From NCBI RefSeq assembly GCF_000718085.1, contig NZ_JOEC01000002.1, positions 1,364,001 to 1,428,000 of the forward strand: a DNA stretch of 64,000 nt, in the 5' to 3' direction. The position numbers and the translations under genes are program-made. The stretch comes from Mycetocola saprophilus. GTDB taxonomy: Bacteria; Actinomycetota; Actinomycetes; Actinomycetales; Microbacteriaceae. The notes beneath the pieces are model-generated. The model had not been told where the DNA came from, searched no databases, and was given only the letters and a program-made list of their open reading frames with translations. Below are positions 1-12,683 of this stretch, in pieces; position 1 is the stretch's first letter; the number at the start of each line of letters is the position of its first letter.

Positions 1-69
1 ACCCGGGTGCTGGGACAGTGCACGATCGATCGCACGGTTTCGGCCGTGCCCGCGGGTGCGCTGGGCTAG
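1..69 (+). CDS. mnmA: C-terminal fragment, probable tRNA 2-thiouridylase MnmA (partial)
   Basis: The + strand is open from base 1 and stops at TAG 67-69, leaving the last 22 residues, which include RVLGQCTIDRTVSA. This resembles the end of actinobacterial MnmA, the ATP-dependent enzyme that thiolates U34 of Lys, Glu and Gln tRNAs, where the final beta-barrel strand often reads VLGxATI. MnmA commonly lies near ligA in these genomes, which fits the neighbourhood. The identification rests on a very short piece and on context. The gene begins outside the window. Confidence 0.5.
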   Translation, partial: TRVLGQCTIDRTVSAVPAGALG

Positions 70-81
70 ATCTCGAAACCC

Positions 82-119
82 AAAAAGGCGGCGACCGGAA
101 TTCCGGTCGCCGCCTTTTG
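82..119. terminator. Bidirectional intrinsic terminator
   Basis: A perfect 18-bp inverted repeat without a loop spacer (83-100 pairs with 101-118) has A and T runs on both flanks, so it can end transcription from both directions. It sits between the upstream + strand gene and the convergent sugar porter. Confidence 0.9.
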
Positions 120-129
120 TGTGGGTGCG

Positions 130-1578
130 TTAGTCCTTCTTCGCCACGTTCTTGCGGGTGAAGAGGGTCTCCGCCTGCTCGAGGCTCAGACCATTGGTCT
201 CGGGAATCTTGAACCAGACAAACACCAGCGAGGCGAACGCGAACAGCGCGTACATGCCGTAGGTCAGCGGGAGCGAGGCCGCGGCCATGACCGGGAAGCT
301 CACGGTGATCAGGAAGTTGGCGATCCACTGGGCCATGGCGGCCACACCGAGCGCCTTACCGCGGATGCGACCGGGGAAGATCTCGCCCAGCAGCACCCAG
401 ACCAGCGGGCCCCAGCTGGCAGCGAAGCAGACCACAAACAGGTTGGCGGCGATCAGCGCGACGGTTCCCCAGGCACCGGGCAGGTGCGGTTCGCCGTTCA
501 CCACGGTCGCGTTGGCGAAGGAGATCGCCATCGCGGCCAGGGAGACTCCCATACCCAGCGAACCGGTGAGCAGGATCGGACGACGGCCGATTCGGTCCAC
601 CAGGGCGATGGCCACCAGGGTTGCGACCACGTTGATCACCGAGGTGATCACACCGATCAGCAGCGAGTTGCTCTCATCGAACCCGACGGCCTTCCACAGC
701 GTGGTGGAGTAGTAGAAGATCACGTTGATGCCCACGAACTGCTGGAACACCGACAGGATGATACCGATCCAGACGATCGGCAGCAGACGACGGCCCTCAA
801 ACAGCGAGGCCTTCTTGGTGGTCTTGTCCTCCTCGATGGCGCGGTTGGCCTCGCCCACGGCGGCCTCAATGTCCTCGGCCTTCCACATGGTGGCGAAGAT
901 CTTGCGGGCCTCGGGCTCGCGACCGTGCATCAGCAGATAGCGCGGAGACTCGGGCAGGCGCAGGGCCAGGATGCCGTAGACGACGGCGGGGACGGCGCAG
1001 GCGAGGAACATCCAGCGCCAGGCCTCGATCCCGAACCAGAACTCCGACTCGGCGGATCCGGCGGCCCCGGCGAAGGAAGCGTCGGAGAGCAGGGCGGCAA
1101 AGATACCCAGGGTGATCGCCAGCTGCTGCAGCGAGGCCAGGCGGCCACGCTCATACTTGGGTGCGACCTCGGCGATGTACGCCGGGGCCACCACCGAGGC
1201 GATACCGATTCCCAGGCCTCCCACGACGCGCCAGATGATCAGGTCCCAGGGGGCGAACGCGAAGGCCGCACCGAAGGAGGAGACCAGGAAGAGGGCGGAG
1301 CCCAGCAGCATGGTGAAGATTCGGCCGCGGCTATCCGCGATCCGACCGGCAAAGTAGGCACCAATGGCACAGCCCAGCAGCGCGGAGGCTACCGCGAAGC
1401 CGATCAGTGCATCGGAGAGTGCGAAGTGCTTCTGCATCGCATCGACGGCGCCGTTAACAACGGAGGAGTCGAAGCCGAAAAGAAATCCTCCGACTGCTGC
1501 GGCCGCGGCAACCCCCACCACGCGCCGATGTAGTTTTTTCTGTTCCGCAGTAGAGTGCGGCCCCCTAGATTCGGACAC
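130..1578 (-). CDS. MFS sugar porter (sugar:proton symporter family)
   Basis: This is a 482-residue, 12-helix major facilitator of the sugar porter family (XylE, GlcP, IolT). Visible family signatures are GRIADSRGR after helix 2, the PESPRYL motif after helix 6, QQFVGIN in helix 7, DRIGRRP, and PETNG after helix 12. It should import a hexose, pentose or polyol by proton symport, but the substrate cannot be read from the sequence. The frame stays open to 1902, but the upstream part has no family similarity. I chose GTG 1578, which gives a normal length and has an AGAAAAGAG stretch upstream as a weak ribosome site. It is divergent from ligA across about 240 bp. Confidence 0.85.
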   Translation of the reverse strand: MSESRGPHSTAEQKKLHRRVVGVAAAAAVGGFLFGFDSSVVNGAVDAMQKHFALSDALIGFAVASALLGCAIGAYFAGRIADSRGRIFTMLLGSALFLVSSFGAAFAFAPWDLIIWRVVGGLGIGIASVVAPAYIAEVAPKYERGRLASLQQLAITLGIFAALLSDASFAGAAGSAESEFWFGIEAWRWMFLACAVPAVVYGILALRLPESPRYLLMHGREPEARKIFATMWKAEDIEAAVGEANRAIEEDKTTKKASLFEGRRLLPIVWIGIILSVFQQFVGINVIFYYSTTLWKAVGFDESNSLLIGVITSVINVVATLVAIALVDRIGRRPILLTGSLGMGVSLAAMAISFANATVVNGEPHLPGAWGTVALIAANLFVVCFAASWGPLVWVLLGEIFPGRIRGKALGVAAMAQWIANFLITVSFPVMAAASLPLTYGMYALFAFASLVFVWFKIPETNGLSLEQAETLFTRKNVAKKD

Positions 1579-1696
1579 GAATTCTCTTTTCTCGTTCGGG
1601 GAACTTACCCGCGTCCGGTCACTTTTGGCGTCCGGGCTCGGCCTACGGCTGCCCCCGGAGCCGCCGTAGATCGAATTAGTACGTCTCACACCATAA

Positions 1697-4333
<2,637 letters not shown>

Positions 4334-4351
4334 CGCGCCGCCCGCGCACGC

Positions 4352-4387
4352 AAAACCCCCGGAGACTTCGCGGCCTCCGGGGGTTCT
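4352..4387. terminator. Bidirectional terminator between ligA and acyl-CoA synthetase
   Basis: The arms AACCCCCGGAG (4354-4364) and CTCCGGGGGTT (4375-4385) form an 11-bp stem with a 10-base loop. An A run precedes it and a short T-containing stretch follows, between two convergent genes. Confidence 0.85.
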
Positions 4388-4415
4388 GTGGTGTGTCTTC
4401 GATGCAGTCTGTCGC

Positions 4416-6119
4416 CTACGCGGCGTCGAGCTCCTGAATCTTGGTGCGCACCTCGCGGCGCAGCACCTTGCCGATCAGTGAGCGCGGCAGCTCGTCCAGC
4501 ACCACGATCCGGCGGGGAACCTTATAGGGGGTGAGGCGTTCGCGCAGCCAGGTGCGCACCTCCTCCTCGTTGAGGCTCTGTCCGGCCTCGACGATCACGC
4601 CGGCCACCACGTCCTCACCCGAGTGGGTCGAAGGCAGGCCTACCACCGCGACATCGGCGATGGCCGGGTGGGTTTTCATCGTGGCCTCCACCTCGGACGG
4701 GGACACGTTGAAGCCGCCGGTGATGATGAGTTCCTTGATTCGGTCAACGATGCGGGTGAAACCGTCCTCGTCGATGGTGACGATGTCACCGGTGCGGAAC
4801 CAGCCGTCCACAAACACCTCGGCGGTTTCCTCGGGCTTGCGGTAGTACCCGGAGAAGACCTGCGGGCCCTTGACCAGCAGCTCGCCGGGCTCACCCAGCG
4901 GCAGCTCGACGGTGGGGTTTTCGGGATCGACAACCTTGAGCAGGGTGCCGGGCATCGGCAGTCCCACGGTGCCGGCCTTGCGGTTCTCGGCCACCGGATT
5001 GGCCATCAGCACGGGGGAGCACTCGCTCAGGCCGAAGCCCTCGACGAGGTAGCCGCGGCTCAGCTTCTCCCAGGGCTCGACCAGCTCGGTGAGCAGGGGC
5101 ATCGCCCCGGAGATCGCGATCTCGATCCCCTCGAGCGAGATGCCGCGCTCCACCGCGCGCTGCATCAGTCGCTCGGCGATCGGCGGGACCGCGGGGAAGA
5201 AGGTCGGCGGGTGCTTCTTCATGACCTTGAGGACCAGGTCGGGATCAAACTTGGGGAACAGCACCAGGCGTGCACCCATGCTCATCGCGAAGGTCAGGCA
5301 GAGCGTGAGCCCGTAGGCGTGGAACATCGGCAGGACGGCGTAAACCACGCAGCCTCCGCGGGTAATCGTCGGGGTCCAGGCCTGGGCCTGCATCGCGTTG
5401 GCGAGCAGGTTGGCGTGGCTGAGCACCGCACCCTTTGGGCTGCCGGTGGTGCCCGAGGTGTACTGGATGACCGCGGTCTCGGCGGTTTCGGGCTCGGGAA
5501 CCTCGGCCGAGATCCGGTCGTTTTTGAGCAGCTTCTCCCAGCGAATGGTGTTTTCCACCTGGGTGGTGAGCTGCTTGCGGGAGGCGCGCGCCGAGGCGAT
5601 CGGCAGGTGCAGCGCGGCGCGCATGGCCCGCGGCATCGCGGTGGTCACGTTGACCGAAACCAGGGAGCGGACACCGAGGTCAACCGGGAAGTCCTGCACG
5701 GTCTCGGCCACCTTGTCCCAGACGATCGCGGTCTGCGCGCGATGGTCCTCGAACTGGTGGCGCAGCTCGCGCGGGGTGTAGAGCGGATTGTGTTCGATTA
5801 CGATCGCACCCAGGCGCAGCACCGCGTAGAACGCGACGATGTGCTGCGGGCAGTTGGGTAGCACCAGCGCGACCGTGTCGCCGCGGCGCACGCCCAGGCG
5901 GCGCAGCCCCTCGGCCACGCGCTCAATCTGATCCTGCAGCTGTGCGTAGGTGGTGGTGGCCCCGAAGAATTCCAGCGCAACCGCGCTCGGATACTTCTCG
6001 GCGGAGCCACGAACCAGCGCGCCCAGGTTGCCCGAGGGGACGGCGATGTCCTCGGGGACGTTTTCTGCGTAGCTGGCCAGCCAGGGACGGGTTTCGGATG
6101 CGAAGGACGAGGTATTCAC
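4416..6119 (-). CDS. Long-chain fatty-acid-CoA ligase (AMP-binding)
   Basis: This is an ANL-superfamily enzyme that activates a carboxylic acid through an acyl-AMP and transfers it to CoA. The phosphate-binding motif [11 protein letters not shown], the adenine motif [10 protein letters not shown], the hinge region [12 protein letters not shown] followed by [11 protein letters not shown], and the C-terminal catalytic lysine in IGKVLRRE are all present. Length is 567 residues, typical of FadD. The chain length of the substrate cannot be deduced. The start was set at GTG 6119 because a TAGTAT -10 (6127-6132) ends seven bases upstream. ATG 6128, three codons earlier, is the alternative and overlaps that hexamer. 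Confidence 0.9.
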   Translation of the reverse strand: MNTSSFASETRPWLASYAENVPEDIAVPSGNLGALVRGSAEKYPSAVALEFFGATTTYAQLQDQIERVAEGLRRLGVRRGDTVALVLPNCPQHIVAFYAVLRLGAIVIEHNPLYTPRELRHQFEDHRAQTAIVWDKVAETVQDFPVDLGVRSLVSVNVTTAMPRAMRAALHLPIASARASRKQLTTQVENTIRWEKLLKNDRISAEVPEPETAETAVIQYTSGTTGSPKGAVLSHANLLANAMQAQAWTPTITRGGCVVYAVLPMFHAYGLTLCLTFAMSMGARLVLFPKFDPDLVLKVMKKHPPTFFPAVPPIAERLMQRAVERGISLEGIEIAISGAMPLLTELVEPWEKLSRGYLVEGFGLSECSPVLMANPVAENRKAGTVGLPMPGTLLKVVDPENPTVELPLGEPGELLVKGPQVFSGYYRKPEETAEVFVDGWFRTGDIVTIDEDGFTRIVDRIKELIITGGFNVSPSEVEATMKTHPAIADVAVVGLPSTHSGEDVVAGVIVEAGQSLNEEEVRTWLRERLTPYKVPRRIVVLDELPRSLIGKVLRREVRTKIQELDAA

Positions 6120-6126
6120 GCGCACC

Positions 6127-6132
6127 ATACTA
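6127..6132 (-). promoter_or_regulatory. -10 element for leaderless acyl-CoA ligase mRNA
   Basis: On the minus strand TAGTAT ends seven bases before GTG 6119. The hexamer overlaps the competing ATG 6128, which argues for the downstream start. No -35 match is evident. Confidence 0.5.
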
Positions 6133-6291
6133 CGCAGACCGGTCCCCAATTCGGGCGAAACTCGGGGCGTGGTGCGCGGCCGGCGGGTGGTTTACCTCCC
6201 CGACACCGCGGTTTTGCGGTGGCGGGAGGCGAGGGGAGCGCGCCCCACGATAGACTGAGGAGATTCTTCCCGCCCTCTGAGATGGAGCTAC

Positions 6292-6591
6292 ATGTCGGAA
6301 ATTACCCCGGAGCTCGTGACGCACCTCGCGTCGCTCTCCCGGATCGACCTCAGCCCGGACGAAATCGCCAGCCTCACCACCGAGCTGGGTCAGATCGTCG
6401 ACAGCATCGCGAAGGTTTCGGAGGTGGCCACCGCCGAGGTGCCCGCCACGAGCCACCCGATCCCGCTGACCAATGCGCTGCGCGCCGACGTGGTGGGGGA
6501 GACCCTCACCCAGGAGCAGGTGCTCCAGAATGCGCCCGAGCAGCAGGACGGCAAGTTTGTGGTCACCGCGATCCTCGGGGAGGAGCAGTAA
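6292..6591 (+). CDS. gatC: Asp-tRNA(Asn)/Glu-tRNA(Gln) amidotransferase subunit C
   Basis: This 99-residue GatC is the small stabilising belt of the GatCAB complex, which amidates misacylated Glu-tRNA(Gln) or Asp-tRNA(Asn). The conserved start (about residues 8-35, [14 protein letters not shown]) and the later [13 protein letters not shown] segment match the family. ATG 6292 has GGAG about nine bases upstream. It is the first gene of gatC-gatA-gatB, and its TAA overlaps the gatA ATG by one base. Confidence 0.95.
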   Translation: MSEITPELVTHLASLSRIDLSPDEIASLTTELGQIVDSIAKVSEVATAEVPATSHPIPLTNALRADVVGETLTQEQVLQNAPEQQDGKFVVTAILGEEQ

Positions 6592-8102
6592 TGAGCGAGT
6601 TGATTCGCCTCTCCGCGGCCGAGCTGGCCGCCAAGCTTTCCGCCGGTGAGGTCTCCGCAGTGGAGGCCACCCAGGCCCACCTGGACCGCATCGCCGCCGT
6701 CGATGGCGACGTCCACGCGTTCCTGCACGTCTCGGACTCGGCACTGGAGACCGCCCGCGGCATCGACGAGCGTCGCGCCGCCGGTGAGCAGCTCCACGAG
6801 CTGGCCGGTGTGCCGCTCGCGGTCAAGGACGTCTTGGTCACCACGGACATGCCGTCCACCTCGGGATCGAAGATCCTCGAGGGCTACATGTCCCCGTTCG
6901 ATGCGACCGTGGTGGAGCGCGCCCGCGCCGCCGGCCTGATCGCCATCGGTAAGACCAACATGGACGAGTTCGCGATGGGTTCCTCCACCGAGCACTCGGC
7001 CTACGGCCCGACCCACAACCCGTGGGACCTGACCCGCATCCCCGGTGGTTCCGGTGGTGGCTCGGCCGCGGCCGTGGCCGCATTCGAGGCGCCGCTGGCA
7101 CTGGGTTCGGACACCGGTGGATCGATCCGTCAGCCTGCCCATGTCACCGGTACCGTCGGCGTCAAGCCCACCTATGGTGGCGTGAGCCGCTACGGTTCGA
7201 TCGCGCTGGCCTCCTCCCTGGACCAGGTCGGCCCGGTTACCCGGACCGTCCTCGACGCCGCGCTCCTGCACGACGTCATCGGTGGACACGATGCCCGCGA
7301 CTCGACCTCGATCCCCGAGTCCTGGGTCTTGATGGCCGCCGCGGCCCGCGAGGGCCAGTCGGGCGAGGTCCTCAAGGGCCTGCGCGTCGGCGTGGTGAAG
7401 CAGTTCTCCGGTGAGGGCTTCCAGGCCGGTGTCGAGCAGCGCTTTGCCGAGACCCTGACCCTGCTGCAGGGTGCCGGTGCCGAGATCGTCGAGATCGACG
7501 CCCCGCACTTCGAGTACGCCGTTGCCGCGTACTACCTGATTCTGCCAGCCGAGGCCTCCTCCAACCTGGCCCGCTACGACTCCGTACGCTTCGGCCTGCG
7601 CGTGCACCCGCAGGGTGGCGGCACCGTCGAGGACGTCATGGCCGCGACCCGTGAGGCCGGCTTCGGCCCCGAGGTGAAGCGCCGCATCATCCTCGGTACC
7701 TACGCCCTGAGCTCGGGTTACTACGACGCCTACTACGGCAGCGCACAGAAGGTCCGCACCCTGATTCAGCGCGACTTCAACGCCGCGTTCGAGCAGGTGG
7801 ACGTGATCGCCTCGCCGTCGGCCCCGACCACCGCCTTCAAGCTGGGCGAGCGGATCAACGACCCGCTGGCGATGTACCTCAACGACATCACCACCATTCC
7901 CGCAAACCTCGCGGGTGTGCCCGGCATCAGCATCCCGATGGGTCTCGCCCCCGAGGATGGTCTGCCCACCGGTCTGCAGCTGATGGCCCCGGCTCGCGCC
8001 GATGACCGTCTGTACCGCGTCGCCGCCGCGATCGAGGCCCGCCTCGAATCCGGCTGGGGACACACCCTCATTTCGCAGGCACCCGCCCTGGGAGGAAAGT
8101 AA
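6591..8102 (+). CDS. gatA: Asp/Glu-tRNA amidotransferase subunit A
   Basis: This is the glutaminase subunit of GatCAB, an amidase-signature enzyme that releases ammonia from glutamine. The Ser-cisSer-Lys triad is intact as Lys79, Ser154 and Ser178, at the positions seen in characterised GatA proteins. The signature reads GGSGGGSA and then [11 protein letters not shown]. It has 503 residues. The start is ATG 6591 within a TAATG junction with gatC. A longer open frame reaching back to 6219 is simply the other frame over gatC. Confidence 0.97.
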   Translation: MSELIRLSAAELAAKLSAGEVSAVEATQAHLDRIAAVDGDVHAFLHVSDSALETARGIDERRAAGEQLHELAGVPLAVKDVLVTTDMPSTSGSKILEGYMSPFDATVVERARAAGLIAIGKTNMDEFAMGSSTEHSAYGPTHNPWDLTRIPGGSGGGSAAAVAAFEAPLALGSDTGGSIRQPAHVTGTVGVKPTYGGVSRYGSIALASSLDQVGPVTRTVLDAALLHDVIGGHDARDSTSIPESWVLMAAAAREGQSGEVLKGLRVGVVKQFSGEGFQAGVEQRFAETLTLLQGAGAEIVEIDAPHFEYAVAAYYLILPAEASSNLARYDSVRFGLRVHPQGGGTVEDVMAATREAGFGPEVKRRIILGTYALSSGYYDAYYGSAQKVRTLIQRDFNAAFEQVDVIASPSAPTTAFKLGERINDPLAMYLNDITTIPANLAGVPGISIPMGLAPEDGLPTGLQLMAPARADDRLYRVAAAIEARLESGWGHTLISQAPALGGK

Positions 8103-8104
8103 AC

Positions 8105-9607
8105 ATGGCCAAGGACAAGATCCTCTCCTTCGAGCGCGCACTCGAACTGTTTGAGCCCGTACTCGGCTTCGAGGTTCACATCGAGCTCGGTACCAAGACG
8201 AAGATGTTCTCGTCGGCACCGAACGAGTTCGGTTCCGAGCCCAACACCAACATCACCCCGGTGGACCTCGGCCTGCCGGGCACCCTGCCGGTGGTCAACG
8301 AGCAGGCAGTGCGCTACTCGATCAGCTTGGGCCTCGCCCTCGGTTGCGAGATCGCCGAAACCTCGAGCTTTGCCCGGAAGAACTACTTCTACCCGGACAT
8401 GACCAAGAACTACCAGATCACCCAGTCCGATCAGCCGATCGCCTATGACGGTTCGGTTGAGGTTGAGCTGGCCGATGGCACCATTTACCACGTGCCGATC
8501 GAGCGTGCGCACATGGAGGAGGACGCCGGAAAGCTCACCCACGTGGGTGGTTCGGCCGGTCGCATCCAGGGTGCCTCGGCCTCGCTGGTGGACTACAACC
8601 GTGCGGGTGTGCCGCTGGTGGAGATCGTGACCCGGCCCATCTTTGGTGCCGAGCACAACGCCCCAGAGCTGGCCAAGGCCTACGTGGCCGTGGTCCGAGA
8701 GATCGCGATCTCGCTGGGCATCTCCGAGGCTCGGATGGAGCGCGGTAACCTGCGCTGCGACGCCAACGTCTCGCTGCGCCCCCGCGGCCAGGAGAAGCTG
8801 GGTACCCGCACCGAGACCAAGAACGTCAACTCGCTGCGCTCGGTTGAGCGTGCGGTGCGCTACGAGATCCAGCGTCAGGCTGCGATCCTCGAGGCCGGTG
8901 GCACCATCACCCAGGAGACCCGTCACTGGCACGAGGACACCGGCACCACGAGCGCCGGCCGTCCGAAGTCGGACGCGGACGACTACCGCTACTTCCCCGA
9001 GCCCGACCTGCTGCCCGTCGTGCCGGGTCGCGAGCTGATCGAGCAGCTGCGCTCCGAGCTGCCCGAGGCCCCCGCCGCCCGTAACCGTCGCCTCAAGGGC
9101 GAGTGGGGCTTCACCGACCTGGAGTTCCAGGACGTCGTGAACGGTGGTCTGCTGGCAGAGATCAGCGCTACCGTCGCCGCCGGGGCTACCGCTCAGGCCG
9201 CCCGTAAGTGGTGGACCGGTGAGATCTCGCGCATCGCCAACACCCAGGGTGTGGATGCCGCGTCGCTGATCTCCCCGGAGAACGTTGCCGCGACCGCCAA
9301 GCTGGTCGAGGCCGGCACCCTGACCGATAAGCTGGCCCGCCAGGTTATCGAGGGTGTTATCGCCGGTGAGGGTTCGCCGCAGGAGGTCGTGGACGCTCGC
9401 GGCCTCGCCGTGGTGAGCGATGACGGTGCCCTGATCGCCGCGATCGATGAGGCGCTGGCCGCCCAGCCCGACATCCTGGAAAAGCTCCGCGAGGGCAAGG
9501 TCCAGGCCGCCGGTGCCGTGATCGGTGCCGTCATGAAGGCCATGAAGGGCCAGGCCGACGCCGCTCGCGTGCGCGAACTCCTGCTGGAGCGCGCCGCGCA
9601 GGCATAA
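8105..9607 (+). CDS. gatB: Asp/Glu-tRNA amidotransferase subunit B
   Basis: This 500-residue subunit binds the misacylated tRNA, phosphorylates the acceptor carboxylate with ATP and receives ammonia through a tunnel from GatA. The GatB signature region ([13 protein letters not shown]) and the [13 protein letters not shown] segment are present, followed by the C-terminal helical YqeY-like tail domain. ATG 8105 follows the gatA stop by two bases, with a strong GGAGGAAAG site inside the end of gatA. It is the last gene of the operon. Confidence 0.97.
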   Translation: MAKDKILSFERALELFEPVLGFEVHIELGTKTKMFSSAPNEFGSEPNTNITPVDLGLPGTLPVVNEQAVRYSISLGLALGCEIAETSSFARKNYFYPDMTKNYQITQSDQPIAYDGSVEVELADGTIYHVPIERAHMEEDAGKLTHVGGSAGRIQGASASLVDYNRAGVPLVEIVTRPIFGAEHNAPELAKAYVAVVREIAISLGISEARMERGNLRCDANVSLRPRGQEKLGTRTETKNVNSLRSVERAVRYEIQRQAAILEAGGTITQETRHWHEDTGTTSAGRPKSDADDYRYFPEPDLLPVVPGRELIEQLRSELPEAPAARNRRLKGEWGFTDLEFQDVVNGGLLAEISATVAAGATAQAARKWWTGEISRIANTQGVDAASLISPENVAATAKLVEAGTLTDKLARQVIEGVIAGEGSPQEVVDARGLAVVSDDGALIAAIDEALAAQPDILEKLREGKVQAAGAVIGAVMKAMKGQADAARVRELLLERAAQA

Positions 9608-9623
9608 CTCACGCCCCGCTCCA

Positions 9624-9664
9624 CGGCGGCCCGCACTCCCTTCGGGAGGGCGGGCCGCCGTTTT
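9624..9664 (+). terminator. Terminator of the gatCAB operon
   Basis: CGGCGGCCCGC (9624-9634) pairs with GCGGGCCGCCG (9650-9660) around an inner TTCG hairpin, and TTTT follows. It also lies directly downstream of the convergent gene at 9666. Confidence 0.9.
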
Positions 9665-9665
9665 G

Positions 9666-10070
9666 CTAGGCGGACGCGAGTTTGAAGAGAACGCCGTTGG
9701 TCACGAGGAGCACTAAGACGAAGCCGATGGCCGAGGCCGCGATCACCGTGATCGTGCCGAGAAGCCCGCCCATCTTAGGGTTTGCACGCGCCCGGCGGCC
9801 CATGGGGATCAGGATAGCCAGGCCCAAGATGTGCACAGCCACGAGCGGCAGCACACCCCACAGCAGCGCGGTTCCCGCCATGCTTTCGCCGGCGGCGAGG
9901 GCCCTGCTCTGATCGGTGGCCTCCTCCAGGGAGGCGACGCTCAGCAGGAACCAGGCCGCAAACATGACGGCCACGCCCACCGTGGCGCTGGCCCAAAACA
10001 GTGCCGCCCGTCCGGTACTCGCCCATCCGGTTTCGGTGTGGGGCCGCTCGGAGGCGGAGGCGGCGCTCAT
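9666..10070 (-). CDS. Small membrane protein of unknown function
   Basis: This 134-residue protein has three predicted membrane helices (about residues 24-46, 66-88 and 104-128) and a short basic loop GRRARANPK before the third. I recognise no family. It resembles the many small helical proteins of unknown role in Microbacteriaceae. There is no ribosome site before ATG 10070. Instead, the ATGA at 10070-10067 overlaps the stop of a 15-codon upstream ORF that itself looks leaderless, so translation is probably coupled to it. Confidence 0.6.
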   Translation of the reverse strand: MSAASASERPHTETGWASTGRAALFWASATVGVAVMFAAWFLLSVASLEEATDQSRALAAGESMAGTALLWGVLPLVAVHILGLAILIPMGRRARANPKMGGLLGTITVIAASAIGFVLVLLVTNGVLFKLASA

Positions 10071-10114
10071 CGGCGGGGTCCGCGCCGGGCGCGGGAGGGG
10101 AAATCCGTTGTCAT
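10067..10114 (-). CDS. Possible leaderless upstream ORF (15 codons)
   Basis: The minus strand reads MTTDFPSRARRGPRR and then TGA, which overlaps the next ATG as ATGA. A TAGTCT hexamer (10121-10126) ends six bases before ATG 10114, which fits the leaderless spacing used elsewhere in the window. The peptide is basic and probably matters as a translational lead-in rather than as a product. It could also be chance. Confidence 0.35.
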   Translation of the reverse strand: MTTDFPSRARRGPRR

Positions 10115-10326
10115 GTGGGAAGACTAACCCCTGTTAGCCGTGTGTCCGCTGTGACCCGTATGAGTGGTGGGCCCGAATCCTGACACACGCTGAACGGGGC
10201 ATACCGCACGCCCCGCCACGCGGCGGCCCGTGGGCCTGATTTCGCGGAATATGGGCCATCGTTTTTGCGTGTCGAGTCGAGTCCTGGTGCTGCGAAGGGT
10301 GAGCGATTCCGGCTACCCTAGCGAGC

Positions 10327-11001
10327 ATGGAGCCGCACATCATCTCGCTACTGCAATCCGAAAAATATGCTCGGAGGGCCGCGACGCTGGAGGCCGAGAT
10401 CGCCCGGATCACCGAGGATCTGGGGTCAACCAGCGATGAGAACCAGAACCGCCTGCAAGCGGGACGAGCACTGAATCGGCTGGCTCGTGCCGAGCTCAGC
10501 TGGATGCTTCTCCCCGTGAGAAACCACTTCCTCGATCCGGCTTTTCGAGACGTCCTGGACCCGGTCCTGATCGCCGCCGATGACCGTACCCGTGTGATTC
10601 TGCTCAACACGATGCGAAACGCCTATGAACGCCACATTGTGCATCCCATGTGGGGAGATCTTCGCCGTGAGGATCACGGTAACTGGTGGAACGAGTGGCT
10701 GCACTCCACGGGCGAGACGTATGTCGAGAACTCGGATCTGCCCACGCGGTGTGAGGCCGCCTATCTGCTGGCACTGACCGGCGATCCGCGCGGCTGGGAG
10801 ACCTACCTCGAGATTGTGCCGAAACGCTCCGCCATGCTGGGGCAGCTGGAACTCGCGATTCTGCTGTGCCCCGATTCCCGCACGCCCGCCCTGGTCGATT
10901 CGATTCTCGCCCTGGCCGATGAAGCCGAGCGTCGTCACCCCAAACAGGCAGTTACGGCGCAGGGTATCCGGGACGCGCTCGGTACCGGGTGCAGTGACTA
11001 A
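10327..11001 (+). CDS. Conserved hypothetical protein, helical
   Basis: This soluble protein of 224 residues has no signal peptide or membrane segment. An N-terminal coiled-coil-like stretch (about 10-55) precedes an all-helical body rich in Trp and Leu, with a segment (YLLALTGDPRGWETYLEI) that looks like a HEAT- or TPR-type helical repeat. I do not recognise a family and assign no function. ATG 10327 sits seven bases after TACCCT (10314-10319), consistent with a leaderless mRNA. The 210 bp upstream of this gene hold only the divergent promoters. Confidence 0.6.
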   Translation: MEPHIISLLQSEKYARRAATLEAEIARITEDLGSTSDENQNRLQAGRALNRLARAELSWMLLPVRNHFLDPAFRDVLDPVLIAADDRTRVILLNTMRNAYERHIVHPMWGDLRREDHGNWWNEWLHSTGETYVENSDLPTRCEAAYLLALTGDPRGWETYLEIVPKRSAMLGQLELAILLCPDSRTPALVDSILALADEAERRHPKQAVTAQGIRDALGTGCSD

Positions 11002-11183
11002 TGTGAATCCGTACCCGGGGCATACACCCCGATACGGCAGGGGAAACGCGGGAAAGTATCGCGCCTGATATCCGCTGGGAAATGGGATTAGGGCTGGGGA
11101 CGGTCTCGCCGCTCAACCTAGGCTGTGTCGCGTACTCCGCGCCCGGTGGAGTCGATGCGATCCCCACCGATGCGGAGGCCTCG

Positions 11184-12626
11184 ATGTCCGAACCCTCGTT
11201 TTTTCGATCCCTGGTCCGGCGCAAGCCCCTCGATCAGATCATGGCGGAGGCCGCAAACAGTCCACTCAAGAAGACTCTGGGACTCTGGCACCTCACGGCG
11301 CTGGGCATCGGCGGGATCCTGGGGGTCGGAATCTTCTCGCTCGCCGGGCTGGTGGCCCGCGGAGGCGACGGCGTTCCCGGGGTGGGGCCCGCGGTCCTGT
11401 TCTCGTTTCTGATCGCCGGACTCGCCTCGGCGGCGGCCGCGTTGTCCTATGCGGAGTTCACCGGGATGGTGCCGCGCGCCGGTTCCGCCTATACCTACGG
11501 CTACGTGGCACTGGGCGAGCTGGTGGGCTGGTTCATCGGCTGGGACCTGCTGCTGGAATACGTTGCCGTGGCAGCGGTCGTCTCGATCGGGGTGGCCGGA
11601 TACTTCCAGGCGTTCCTCGGCGGCGTGGGGGTGGACATGCCGATCTGGCTGACCTCGACGGTAGATGAGGGCAAGGGCGGTTTTATCAATCTCCCGGCGA
11701 TCATCGTGTGTCTGGTGGTCACCTGGATCCTCAGCCGCGGCGCCCGGGCCTTCGGCCGGTTTGAGCTGATCGCCGTGGGGATCAAGGTGCTCCTTGTGCT
11801 GGGCATCGTGGGCCTGGGAGCCTTCTTTATCAACACCGATAACTACGATCCGTTTATGCCCAACGGTTTTAGCTCGGTGATCACCGGGGCGGCGACCGTG
11901 TTTTTTGCGGTATTCGGATACGACGCGATGAGTACCGCGGCCGAGGAGGCCAAGGACGGACCCAAACACATGCCTCGGGCCATCGTGCTCTCCCTGGGCA
12001 TCGCGCTGGTGCTCTACATCGGGGCCAGCCTGGTCCTGACCGGCATGCAGAACTACGCCGACATCGATACCCGGGCGGGCTTTGCCTCGGCCTTCAACAG
12101 CGTGGGGCTGAAAAACGTCGCGACGATTCTCTCGATCTTCGCGGTGGTCTCGATCATCACCGTGGTCCTGACCTTCCTGCTCGGCGTCACTCGGGTCTGG
12201 TTCTCGATGAGCCGGGATGGTCTGCTTCCGCGCTGGTTTGCGCACACGGATAAGCGCGGCGTGCCCAACCGGGTGACCTGGATCGCCGGATGCGCCGCCG
12301 CGTTCCTGGCCGGGGTCTTTCCGATCCGTGAGGTGGCCGAGCTCACCAATATTGGGATCCTCGCCGCCTTTGTTGTGGTGTGTATCGCGGTGATCGTGTT
12401 CCGCTACACGCGTCCCGATGCCGAGCGGGCGTTCAGGCTGCCGCTGATGCCGGTGATTCCGGCATTCGGGGTCCTCGCCTCGGGATTCTTGATCTGGCAG
12501 CTTGATGACCTCACCAAGCTGCGCTTCCTGATCTGGCTGGTCATCGGCCTGGCTGTCTACTTCGGGTACTCACGCCGCCATTCGCTCCTCAACCCGAACA
12601 GTCCGCGGCATCGCATCCCCGAGTAG
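11184..12626 (+). CDS. Amino-acid permease, cationic amino acid transporter type
   Basis: This APC-superfamily transporter of 480 residues and about 12 helices resembles bacterial CAT/YfnA proteins, which carry Lys, Arg or other amino acids. Helix 1 contains the unwound substrate-binding motif GIGGILGVGIF. Helix 3 (ALGELVGWFIGWDLLLEY) and the ATVFFAVFGYDAMSTAAEE segment in helix 6 are typical. ATG 11184 has GGAGG eight bases upstream; the open frame back to 11082 is not similar to the family. The gene stands alone, with dinB 57 bases downstream. Confidence 0.88.
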   Translation: MSEPSFFRSLVRRKPLDQIMAEAANSPLKKTLGLWHLTALGIGGILGVGIFSLAGLVARGGDGVPGVGPAVLFSFLIAGLASAAAALSYAEFTGMVPRAGSAYTYGYVALGELVGWFIGWDLLLEYVAVAAVVSIGVAGYFQAFLGGVGVDMPIWLTSTVDEGKGGFINLPAIIVCLVVTWILSRGARAFGRFELIAVGIKVLLVLGIVGLGAFFINTDNYDPFMPNGFSSVITGAATVFFAVFGYDAMSTAAEEAKDGPKHMPRAIVLSLGIALVLYIGASLVLTGMQNYADIDTRAGFASAFNSVGLKNVATILSIFAVVSIITVVLTFLLGVTRVWFSMSRDGLLPRWFAHTDKRGVPNRVTWIAGCAAAFLAGVFPIREVAELTNIGILAAFVVVCIAVIVFRYTRPDAERAFRLPLMPVIPAFGVLASGFLIWQLDDLTKLRFLIWLVIGLAVYFGYSRRHSLLNPNSPRHRIPE

Positions 12627-12683
12627 ACCCACACGGGCCTCGCGGGCCTCGCCGATGTCGGGGGTCGGTGGGACAATAGGGGA

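Noticed and set aside
4623..5861. 412-codon open frame opposite the acyl-CoA ligase
   Set aside because: It is an antisense shadow. All ANL-superfamily motifs are on the minus strand.
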